Notes under the pieces: generated by a model
What the model was told of the DNA's origin: nothing
The model's input: only the letters and a program-made list of their open reading frames with translations
The model's database searches: none
Position numbers and translations under genes: made by a program
NCBI GenBank assembly: GCA_023398165.1
Contig: JAEWSQ010000004.1
Span: forward strand, 1-35,090
From: Spirochaetota bacterium
GTDB lineage: Bacteria > Spirochaetota > Spirochaetia > Treponematales > Treponemataceae
DNA length: 35,090 bases
Direction: 5' to 3'
Shown: positions 17,718 through 25,042 of the stretch, piece by piece
Layout: each line of letters starts with the position of its first letter
Numbering within the stretch: the first letter of the stretch is position 1

Positions 17718-18914
17718 ATGGTTTTATTACTGGTGATTATTTATGTATCATTTATCAGTCTGGGACTTCCGGACGGAATGCTCGGCGCGGCATGGCCTGT
17801 AATGAGAGCAGATTTCAATCTGCCCCTGGGAAGTGCGGGTTTTGTTTCCATGACAATATCGGGTGCAACTATTATTTCTTCGTTATTCAGTTCAAAGCTG
17901 ATAAAAAAATGGGGAACAGGGCTTGTTACTTCTCTAAGCGTTTTACTGACAGCTCTTGCTCTCCTGGGTTTTTCTTTAGCACCGTCATTCTGGTTTTTAT
18001 TTCTTCTCGTACTGCCGCTCGGACTCGGGGCCGGTGCAGTGGACAGCGGATTGAATGAATACGTGGCCGAACATTATAAAGCAAGCCACATGAATTTTCT
18101 TCACAGTTTCTGGGGTGTCGGCGCCTTGAGCGGCCCTGTAATCATGGGCTTTTTTCTTCAGACTCAAGGATCATGGAGAGGTTCATATAAACTTGTATCG
18201 CTTATTCAATTGGGCTTAACAGTACTGCTGTTTTTATCTCTCCCGGTATGGGCGGCACAGGCAAAAAAGAATGAATTGAAAAAAGAAACCGGAAATGCCG
18301 GTCAGCATATGCAAAAAGAAACCCTCAACGATGTCCTTAAGAAAAAGGGAGTAAAAGGCGTTCTTGCAGGTTTTATGCTGTATACCGGTCTTGAATCAAC
18401 CATGGGATTGTGGGGAGCGAGCTATCTTAAAGAAATTCAGGGATTTACCGCAGACCGCGCTGCACTTTGGGTGTCGCTGTTTTATGCGGGAATAACGGCA
18501 GGAAGATTTTTATCGGGTTTGTTTGCTATCAAGTTTAAAAACAGACTTCTTCTAAAAACCGGAACCATAATTATTCTCTCAGGAACAGCTCTGCTTCTTT
18601 CATCGCTTATTCAAGCCGTACCTGAGTGGACTTCTCTTACAGGATTTATACTAATAGGACTGGGCTGCGCGCCGATCTTTCCGGGGATGCTTCATGAAAC
18701 TCCGGTACGTTTCGGTAAGACGCATGCCCAATCAATTATGGGCATTCAAATGGCTGTAGCCTATACTTCGGTTACCATCCTCCCTCCGCTTTTCGGCTGG
18801 GCTGCAACACTTTTAAGTACAGCCCTGCTTCCGGTCATCGCATTTTGTTATGCTGCAGGTTTGTTTTTGCTTAACGGAAGGACGAACCGTATTTTTCATT
18901 CTGTTAGGGAATGA
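17718..18914 (+). CDS. MFS permease, probably sugar transporter
   Basis: The 398-residue, 12-helix major facilitator protein starts ISLGLPDGMLGAAWPVM. A conserved stretch after helix 4 has LGLGAGAVDSGLNEYVAE and NFLHSFWGVGALSGP; the D-x-x-x-N and H-x-x-x-G-x-G pattern is like that of FucP/glucose-type sugar permeases. A cytoplasmic Lys-rich loop divides the halves (about residues 180-210). AAAGGAAG lies upstream of the ATG, 12 nt after the ROK stop, so it is the second gene of that operon and probably induced by the sugar sensed there. Import of a simple sugar is the best guess; a drug or organic-acid substrate is not excluded. Confidence 0.87.
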   Translation: MVLLLVIIYVSFISLGLPDGMLGAAWPVMRADFNLPLGSAGFVSMTISGATIISSLFSSKLIKKWGTGLVTSLSVLLTALALLGFSLAPSFWFLFLLVLPLGLGAGAVDSGLNEYVAEHYKASHMNFLHSFWGVGALSGPVIMGFFLQTQGSWRGSYKLVSLIQLGLTVLLFLSLPVWAAQAKKNELKKETGNAGQHMQKETLNDVLKKKGVKGVLAGFMLYTGLESTMGLWGASYLKEIQGFTADRAALWVSLFYAGITAGRFLSGLFAIKFKNRLLLKTGTIIILSGTALLLSSLIQAVPEWTSLTGFILIGLGCAPIFPGMLHETPVRFGKTHAQSIMGIQMAVAYTSVTILPPLFGWAATLLSTALLPVIAFCYAAGLFLLNGRTNRIFHSVRE

Positions 18915-18943
18915 GCCGCTTTCGAAAGTGATTCGAATAAAGC

Positions 18944-19504
18944 TTACAATCTAACGCCCGACACAAAATAAAACACGCACACTGCAAGAGTGCTTCCTGT
19001 TAAAAAGGGAATAAAGGCAAGTTTTACCTGCCGGGCCGTGGTGAAAAAATCTTTTTTCTGCGCCGCTGACGGCTTAATGCTTCTAAGCCGCACCGTTCTT
19101 AAAACAGCAAGAGCAAAAATCCAGATAAGGGAAAAAAGACAGGCAATAAGTACAGAAAAAAACCAGCCGTAAATTCCTAAAAAGGCTCCGACCGATCCTG
19201 AAAACCAGACATCGGCAAGACCAAGTTTTTTTCCGCTTGCAAAACGGACTACAAGAAACGAGAGAATACCGGCAGCGGAACCTGCAAAGGGTTTATAAAA
19301 AATAAAGACAATATCATAAAAAGAAAAAGTCTGATTAAGCAGGACAAGATAGACACCGTAAAACGTTTGAATAATAAGAAGCAGGAAAAGAAGCGAAAGC
19401 GATAAAAAACGCGGAATCTTTTGTGCTTTTATATCCATACCTGAAATAATTAAACCAAAAAAGAAAAAAACCGTTATAAGTGTACCGGCAACTGCGTTTT
19501 CCAT
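18944..19504 (-). CDS. Divergent A24-family prepilin peptidase-like membrane protein
   Basis: The 186-residue protein has about five hydrophobic helices. It matches the catalytic core of type IV prepilin peptidases (aspartic protease family A24): first Asp in SGMDIKAQKIPRFLSL (Asp24, D-x5-IP motif) and second Asp in KKLGLADVWFSG (Asp98), with IPFLTGSTLA near the C-terminus. The second motif reads GLAD where the family usually has GxGD. Both Asp are present, so it may still be active on prepilin-like or other leader peptides. No pilin gene is nearby. AGGAG precedes the ATG. It lies 58 nt downstream of the Schlafen-type gene and may be co-transcribed with it. It converges on the MFS gene. Confidence 0.72.
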   Translation of the reverse strand: MENAVAGTLITVFFFFGLIISGMDIKAQKIPRFLSLSLLFLLLIIQTFYGVYLVLLNQTFSFYDIVFIFYKPFAGSAAGILSFLVVRFASGKKLGLADVWFSGSVGAFLGIYGWFFSVLIACLFSLIWIFALAVLRTVRLRSIKPSAAQKKDFFTTARQVKLAFIPFLTGSTLAVCVFYFVSGVRL

Positions 19505-19562
19505 AGTAAAACTCCTAATTAATCATTTTTTAAAAACCTGTTATACCTCTTGAGAAAAAATA

Positions 19563-20954
19563 CTACGGCTTCAAAAGCATATAGCGGGATGCTCTACCCC
19601 GGCCGATGACCTTTACCATACCCGAATTTACAAGCTCTGTCAAAACCTTTCCTGTTGAACTTTGAGAAATCTGAAAGAAATCTTCAATGTCCCTCCGGGT
19701 ACAAACCTCTTTGTCTTTAATAAATTCATACACCTTAACCTGCCGTGAAGCAAGAGAGGCGGAACTGGAAGTTTTCAAACCCTCAAGGAATTCCTTTTCT
19801 TTTTGCACAAATATTTCATTATCAGCTGATAGCAGACTGATAATAGCTCTGTTTTCCTCTTTTTTATAATTGATATTCGGAAGCATTATTTTAAATGCAT
19901 TATCTGTTACAGATATTTGCGGTGCAAAAGGCTGATAAGATTCGTAGGAATTTAATATGCGCGGAAGACCCGAACCATAAGCTTCAATGAGCATAAGCCG
20001 GTAAAAAACCTTGGAAAGATTCTCATTACGCGAAGCGGAAACTCCCAGAAGAATGTCGTCCCTGCTCAGACCGTGTACAAGCCCCCCTACGGAAATGATT
20101 TCAAGCCGGTCGTCGAATATGCGTATAAGAATGCTTGCACTGATAGCGTAATCGCGGTGAACAAGAGCATTGAGAAGGGCTTCGCGCAGAGCTGATTGCG
20201 GATAATCGCGCGTATCAGTTCTGTAAAGCCCGTGAAATTCAGACCTTGTTTTGTTAAAAATATCTATAAAGGTATAGGCATCATTGAGCTGCTGAATAAG
20301 GGAGCCGGTAAACTCCCTCCTGTCTTTAAAAACAGATTCCGAAGTTCCTTCAAAAACAGCAGCCTTGACAGAATGGGGGCATTGATCGGATAAAAGAAGA
20401 GCAAGATTTGTATACATACCGTCAGGATTAACCAGTTTCAGTCTTTTGCGGTCATGTTTGCCGAAGGTAATATTCCGCGAGGCAAATTCCCTTGTGAGGG
20501 ATGAAAAAGTAAGCTTCTGCTGAATGGAACGAAGTTCTTCATAGGTGTCGCCGCCTGTTTCCTTAATCATTTTAAAAATGGAAGACTCGGAGGCGCTCAT
20601 GCTTGAAGCACCCTGCCGTACATAGACGCCTGCCGGACGCAGTCCTTTTTCCCTCAGGTAATACGGACGTGCAGAACCTTTCTGAACCGTAATTTTTATA
20701 ACGGGCTTGTCCTCAATATCCTCGACAATGTAGGAAACGAACATCGTAACATCGGGCTTAATAGAATTACGCACGGCATTCGAAACCCTAAGCAGTTCAT
20801 CATCCACATTAGTAATGCCCCGCACGGTTCCATCATCATTAACCCCGAGATATAGTACTCCGCCTGCGGTATTTGCAAAGGCTACGACGGTTTTCTTAAT
20901 TTCTTCCGAGTACTCTCTCTTTAATTCAAGCGTGGCCCCTTCGGTAATATTCAA
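19563..20954 (-). CDS. Schlafen AlbA_2 / HATPase_c_4 DNA-binding regulator
   Basis: The 463-residue soluble protein has three recognisable parts. The N-terminal AlbA_2 (Schlafen-type) domain has ELKREYSEEIKKTVVAFANT, AGGVLYLGVNDDG and a Val-Arg-Gly-Ile end. The middle HATPase_c_4 region has REALLNALVHRDY, EIISVGGLV and EAYGSGLPRIL. The C-terminal winged helix is about residues 400-460 (EFIKDKEVCTRRDIEDFFQI). Members are annotated as ATP-binding or putative DNA-binding regulators; some sit in mobile or defence islands, but nothing here shows such a role. I accept a TTG start at 20954: GAGGAG lies 8 nt upstream and no nearby ATG exists. The promoter region carries phased T-tracts. Confidence 0.87.
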   Translation of the reverse strand: MNITEGATLELKREYSEEIKKTVVAFANTAGGVLYLGVNDDGTVRGITNVDDELLRVSNAVRNSIKPDVTMFVSYIVEDIEDKPVIKITVQKGSARPYYLREKGLRPAGVYVRQGASSMSASESSIFKMIKETGGDTYEELRSIQQKLTFSSLTREFASRNITFGKHDRKRLKLVNPDGMYTNLALLLSDQCPHSVKAAVFEGTSESVFKDRREFTGSLIQQLNDAYTFIDIFNKTRSEFHGLYRTDTRDYPQSALREALLNALVHRDYAISASILIRIFDDRLEIISVGGLVHGLSRDDILLGVSASRNENLSKVFYRLMLIEAYGSGLPRILNSYESYQPFAPQISVTDNAFKIMLPNINYKKEENRAIISLLSADNEIFVQKEKEFLEGLKTSSSASLASRQVKVYEFIKDKEVCTRRDIEDFFQISQSSTGKVLTELVNSGMVKVIGRGRASRYMLLKP

Positions 20955-20988
20955 CCCGTTTACTCCTCTTTTACTCTTTTCTGCTCTT

Positions 20989-21016
20989 ATTTTACCACTT
21001 TTCTACTACATTTCAA
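20989..21016 (-). promoter_or_regulatory. Promoter of the Schlafen-type regulator gene
   Basis: TTGAAA (21016-21011), 16 nt, TAAAAT (20994-20989) on the minus strand, giving a leader of about 28 nt with GAGGAG at 20968-20963. It lies within a series of T-tracts repeating about every 10-11 bp from 20959 to 21033. Confidence 0.55.
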
Positions 21017-21072
21017 GTATTTTGCTACTATTTCCAAACAGAATACAGTAGCTGATATGTAAAAAACTCACT

Positions 21073-21108
21073 CTATGAAATAATTCATAGAACGAACGTT
21101 CGTTCTAT
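21073..21108. promoter_or_regulatory. TetR-type palindromic operator with adjoining inverted repeat
   Basis: A perfect 22-bp palindrome at 21087-21108 has half-site ATAGAACGAAC, containing the GAACGAACGTTCGTTC core usual for TetR-family repressors. It shares four bases with a second inverted repeat at 21073-21090, CTATGAA-ATAA-TTCATAG. No TetR gene is in the window and no clear promoter overlaps the site. Confidence 0.6.
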
Positions 21109-21127
21109 TATGCTGTTCACTCATACT

Positions 21128-21165
21128 ATATCATCCGCGTTAATCCCCGCTATCTGCAGATACTT
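21128..21165. repeat. Fragment of dispersed intergenic repeat
   Basis: TATCATCCGCGTTAATCCCC followed by GCTATCTGCAGATA resembles the repeat-like text at 9438-9560 and 8520-8556. It lies between the radical SAM stop and the Schlafen-type gene. Confidence 0.4.
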
Positions 21166-21175
21166 TGTTTTTTTA

Positions 21176-22825
21176 TCAATAAATATGCGAAACCTTTACA
21201 CTGTATTTTGCAGGTTTATACATTCTGCAGAATGAAGGCCCGTCCAGCGCAGCTATATTCAACAGCGATTCGGCCGGGTAATGTAAGGCAAGCTGAGTAT
21301 CTTTTCTTTCAGATTCATACCGGGCAAGAGCGCTGTAAAGGCAGATCATATCGGCTGCCCATGAAAGAAGCGGAAGCAGTTTTTTTTCGGAATACTCTTT
21401 CTTAATAAAATCTATCTGAAGCTTTTCAATATCAGCCTGTGAAAGACTGTCTTTATTCTTTACATCTCCCATGTACTGACCAAAATTTTCAAAAAATTTC
21501 GACGCTGAAATTTTTAACGGCTTTATAACCGGGACAAACCATGTCACTGCTTTTCCCTGCGAGTAAAAAATAGTGCAGGCTTTTGCGATTTGCTCTGCCT
21601 TGTGAAGATCTTTTTCTGAACAGGAAGGGGTCGAGCGCACAAGGTACGGAGGATTTTCATCATATTCGAGTCCGAGTTCCAAAGCCCTGTCTCGAAGATC
21701 GGTACCTGGTAAAACAGAAAGTCTGAATAGTTCTAAATGATTGGGCTGCAAAGAAATAGCATAATCGATACTGTCTTTAAAACTGCCTAATGTGTCTCCA
21801 GGCAGTCCGTACATTAAGTCAAAACCAAAGACCGCTCCGCTTTCGTTAAGCATTGCTATTTTCCTTGTAAACTCCTTTTTATTAAAGGTTCTGTTCACAA
21901 GAGAGAGCACTTTTTCATCAGCGCTCTGAAGCCCTATCTGCAGTGAACAGGGAATAGATGCAAATGCTTTAGCAAGAACCGGTGTTAGAAATTCCGCGCG
22001 GCATTCGAAATGAAAAAAAGTATGCGGAAGTTTTTCTTTTATAAGATGGAGCATTCTCAGAGCACGATCAGTATCTGCATTATATGTCGGATCCAGTACA
22101 AAAATCTGCCGTACTTTTTTTTGTGCAAAAAAATCTATTTCCTGCATAATTCTTTCCATGGGGAAATAGGAAACTTTTTTACTTCCCTTCGATTCGTAAC
22201 AGTATGAGCACTTAAAAGGACAGCCCCGCGCCAGCTCCCAAAGAGAGCCTCCGTATGAATCAGGATCGAGCGTCCGGTCAAGATAGGGAGAATTATACAT
22301 ATCAATATCTGCATCCGTTCCGTACACAATTCTTTTTTCACCGGCCGTTTTACTTATAGAAAATGAAGGTGAAAGAATTTTTTCAACAAGATCCGGTATT
22401 GTTTTCTCACCTGATCCGCATGAGAGAAAGTCAAATACATTGTCATTACCGGAAAACGATGACGGCGATGCAGTTACCTCAGGACCTCCCGCTATAATAA
22501 AACCGTCGATTCCATTTTCCTTCCACAGCTTCCTTAAAAGCTGTGCTGTCTTTTCAAGTACGGCACGATTCCACACAAACAGCGAGAAACAGACAATAAT
22601 CGATTTTGTTTCAAATATCTTCCGGGCTATGTACGCTGCATCCGGTTTTTCTTCCATGGAAAAAACGCACAAATGGACAGAAAGCTCAAAGGGATTAATT
22701 GATTGAATGTTTTGAAGCATAAATCTCTTTTTTAGAGCAGAAGCTATGCAGGCGGCGCCGAGAGGGAGAGCCTGGGGCGATGTTTCGGCAAGTACAGTAC
22801 AAACAGAGGCGGATATTTGTTTCAT
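21176..22825 (-). CDS. B12-binding-type radical SAM protein (DUF4080-like C-terminus)
   Basis: About 549 residues. The N-terminal cobalamin-binding-like Rossmann domain has LPLGAACIASALKKRF, IAGGPEVTASP and FLSCGSGEKTIPDLVE. The radical SAM core has CPFKCSYC near residue 201 for the 4Fe-4S cluster and EIDFFAQKKVRQIFVLDPTY. Then come LQIGLQSADEKVLSLVNRTF and DLMYGLPGDTLGSF, as in the Elp3/MiaB-like group. The C-terminal ~150 residues fit DUF4080, usually found on such proteins. The substrate is unknown. There is no signal peptide, so it is cytoplasmic. I chose the ATG at 22825 over an upstream TTG; neither has a Shine-Dalgarno, and a -10 sits 5 nt before the ATG. Confidence 0.87.
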   Translation of the reverse strand: MKQISASVCTVLAETSPQALPLGAACIASALKKRFMLQNIQSINPFELSVHLCVFSMEEKPDAAYIARKIFETKSIIVCFSLFVWNRAVLEKTAQLLRKLWKENGIDGFIIAGGPEVTASPSSFSGNDNVFDFLSCGSGEKTIPDLVEKILSPSFSISKTAGEKRIVYGTDADIDMYNSPYLDRTLDPDSYGGSLWELARGCPFKCSYCYESKGSKKVSYFPMERIMQEIDFFAQKKVRQIFVLDPTYNADTDRALRMLHLIKEKLPHTFFHFECRAEFLTPVLAKAFASIPCSLQIGLQSADEKVLSLVNRTFNKKEFTRKIAMLNESGAVFGFDLMYGLPGDTLGSFKDSIDYAISLQPNHLELFRLSVLPGTDLRDRALELGLEYDENPPYLVRSTPSCSEKDLHKAEQIAKACTIFYSQGKAVTWFVPVIKPLKISASKFFENFGQYMGDVKNKDSLSQADIEKLQIDFIKKEYSEKKLLPLLSWAADMICLYSALARYESERKDTQLALHYPAESLLNIAALDGPSFCRMYKPAKYSVKVSHIY

Positions 22826-22830
22826 ATGCA

Positions 22831-22860
22831 ACTATATCATACTAATTTGAGCCGGTGCAA
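22831..22860 (-). promoter_or_regulatory. Probable promoter of the radical SAM gene
   Basis: TTGCAC (22860-22855), 18 nt, TATAGT (22836-22831). The -35 is weak. Transcription would begin at or next to the ATG. Confidence 0.4.
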
Positions 22861-22973
22861 TAAGGAGAATTCTTTAATAGAATGGACAAATAAACAAGTT
22901 CCGTCATATTGAAAAAGCAACTACATTATATGAAGAAAAAATACATTTTTTACATAGTTACAAGGGAAATATG

Positions 22974-23001
22974 TTGATATTGTATGCCGCTGTGATATAG
23001 T
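22974..23001 (+). promoter_or_regulatory. Promoter of the surface-protein operon
   Basis: TTGATA (22974-22979), 16 nt, TATAGT (22996-23001). This predicts a leader of about 60 nt before the ATG at 23068. The rest of 22861-22970 is AT-rich with nothing else recognisable. Confidence 0.5.
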
Positions 23002-23067
23002 ATTTACTGATATTGAAAAGTTTTATGCTCATTACTATTGTACCCGCCTCTTTTCAAAGGATTTATT

Positions 23068-25038
23068 ATGCTGATAAAAAAATGTTTTTTTGCGGTAATT
23101 TCTATTACTTTTCTCGCCCTCTGTTCCGTTTCCGCTCTGGAAATCGGCGTCAGAGCCAGCCCCGAAATTCTTTTTCATAAAGTGTATAACATTGACAGTC
23201 CGGAAGGAGAGCTGAAAGTGTCTCCCGGTGTAACAATAAATGGCGATATTAATCTGTTTAATTTTTTATCAGTTGGACCCCAGTTCAATTTTTACTGGAT
23301 AACCAAAAATTACACTAAAACCGACTACGATGCCCAGCTCTTTGATCTTGGGGCATCGGTGAGCGCCTTCTATTTTCCCCTTTCCCGTCTTCACCTGAGG
23401 GGGGGACTCGCAGGCGGAGCGTATTTATATTCAACCCAAATACCAAACCCGGATCCTGCGAACCCAAACCCCGAACCGCAGACTTACTACAAATTCTGGG
23501 GTAAGGTTCTCGGAGAAGCAGGATTTAGAATTTCCCCGAATTTTACACTGATAGGCGGTGTTTCATATAACATTCATATAATGGACAGCGATATTTTAAA
23601 ACAGTGCACACCGACAGGAAACAGACTCGGCGTGCATCTTTCGGTTCAGTACACCTTCAATACTGAAAAAACAGACGGTATATCCGTTAACCTTGCACAG
23701 GATGAGCCCATATTCCCTCTGTTTGCCCGTATGTATAAAGACAATAGTTTTGGAACACTCACCATACATAACGGAGAGACTGCAGAAATCCGCAACGTAA
23801 GACTTTCCTTTAGAGCGGGAGACTATACCGCATCCGAAATGCTTTGCGGCAATGCAGACATAATTAAGAAAAACCAGTCGGCTGAAATTCCGTTTTTTGC
23901 CGATTTTTCAGAAGCGGTTCTTAATTTTACCGAACAGGGGCAGATTCCCGGCGAAATTGTCGTTACCTACGAACTGCTTGGTGCAAAAAAAACCGCAGTA
24001 AAAACGGTTATTGTTCCATCCTACAACCGCAATGCTATACGCTGGACCGATGCAAATGCCCTTGCGGCCTTTATTTCTCCCAGTTCTTCCGAAATCCTTG
24101 AAATGTCAAAATATTTAGTCGGTATTGCGCGCGACGAACTAAGGTCGGGGCTCAACAGAAACCAGCAGTTTGCCATGTACCTTTTTGAAGGTACAAGACT
24201 TACCGGTGTCGAAGCGGTTCCTTCGGCGGACACCCCGTACATGATGTACCATACCGATACTGAAAAAATTGATGCAATACAGCACCCCTACCAGACTCTT
24301 TCCTTTAAATCGGGCGACTACGACGATGTAGGACTTCTGTATGCGGCCCTCCTCGAATCCGTCGGCATCAACACGGCGTTTATACCCCTGCAGGATGATT
24401 TTATTGTTCTTTTCGATCTGGGAATCACAGACACACAGGCGGAAAACCTTTTCAGCTCGCTCGATTCTCTTCTCAACCTCGGCGATACCATGTGGATTCC
24501 GGTTTCATCGGCAAACTTCAAAGAAGGTTTCATAAACAGCTGGTATAAAGGAGTTGAAGCAGTCAACACTGCACTTAATACCGAAGAATCGTTCGAGCTG
24601 ATCCTCACCCAAGATGCATGGACGCTCTACCCTCCGTCAGGAATATCCGGCAGCAAACAGCTTTCAGACAAACCGGACTCTCTTCTTGTAAAAAAAGAAG
24701 TTGAGAAAGAACTTTTACGGTATATATCAACCGAATTTGGACCTAAAATTTCAGAACTTGAAGACCGCATCCGGGCGGAAGGCGAATCAATATCTGCCTA
24801 TAATAGTCTGGGGCTTTTATATGTACGAGCCGGTTTATACGATCAGGCAATATCAGTCTATACAAAATCTGCAAAGCTAAAGTCTGCAACGGCTATGGTA
24901 AACCTGGGCAATATTGCAATTCTTCAAAAGGATTTCAAAACCGCAAAGACATGGTTCAGCAGTGCACTCGCCCAGGATCCTGAAAATGCATCTGCAAAAA
25001 CCGGTCTCGAACGCGTATTAGTAGAATTAGCGGAGTAA
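23068..25038 (+). CDS. Outer-membrane/transglutaminase-like/TPR protein with degenerate active site
   Basis: About 656 residues. A signal peptide (MLIKKCFFAVISITFLALCSVSA) is followed by a ~180-residue region of alternating strands like a small outer-membrane barrel (GDINLFNFLSVGPQFNFYW, LHLRGGLAGGAYLY). Then come a beta-sandwich, a transglutaminase-like fold (about 340-480) and two to three TPR helices at the C-terminus (YNSLGLLYVRAGLYDQAISV, AMVNLGNIAILQKDFKTAKT). The expected catalytic GDCDD reads GDYDD (Tyr418), the His position is Asp444, and the acidic third position in WIPLE is Ser (WIPVS), so it is probably not an enzyme. I chose the ATG at 23068, which has AAAGGA 6 nt upstream; the frame extends to 23038 without such a site. 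It is followed after 4 nt by its paralogue. Confidence 0.85.
   Translation: MLIKKCFFAVISITFLALCSVSALEIGVRASPEILFHKVYNIDSPEGELKVSPGVTINGDINLFNFLSVGPQFNFYWITKNYTKTDYDAQLFDLGASVSAFYFPLSRLHLRGGLAGGAYLYSTQIPNPDPANPNPEPQTYYKFWGKVLGEAGFRISPNFTLIGGVSYNIHIMDSDILKQCTPTGNRLGVHLSVQYTFNTEKTDGISVNLAQDEPIFPLFARMYKDNSFGTLTIHNGETAEIRNVRLSFRAGDYTASEMLCGNADIIKKNQSAEIPFFADFSEAVLNFTEQGQIPGEIVVTYELLGAKKTAVKTVIVPSYNRNAIRWTDANALAAFISPSSSEILEMSKYLVGIARDELRSGLNRNQQFAMYLFEGTRLTGVEAVPSADTPYMMYHTDTEKIDAIQHPYQTLSFKSGDYDDVGLLYAALLESVGINTAFIPLQDDFIVLFDLGITDTQAENLFSSLDSLLNLGDTMWIPVSSANFKEGFINSWYKGVEAVNTALNTEESFELILTQDAWTLYPPSGISGSKQLSDKPDSLLVKKEVEKELLRYISTEFGPKISELEDRIRAEGESISAYNSLGLLYVRAGLYDQAISVYTKSAKLKSATAMVNLGNIAILQKDFKTAKTWFSSALAQDPENASAKTGLERVLVELAE
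23399..23405 (+). repeat. G7 homopolymer in the barrel-like domain
   Basis: AGG-GGG-GGA in frame encodes Arg-Gly-Gly near residue 112 of the 23068 gene. It is shorter than the two G8 tracts and less likely to be unstable. Confidence 0.6.
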
Positions 25039-25042
25039 TACT

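Noticed and set aside
22930..22977. A 15-codon open frame beginning MKKKYIF upstream of the surface operon
   Set aside because: It is too short to judge, has no Shine-Dalgarno site, and runs into the -35 of the operon promoter.
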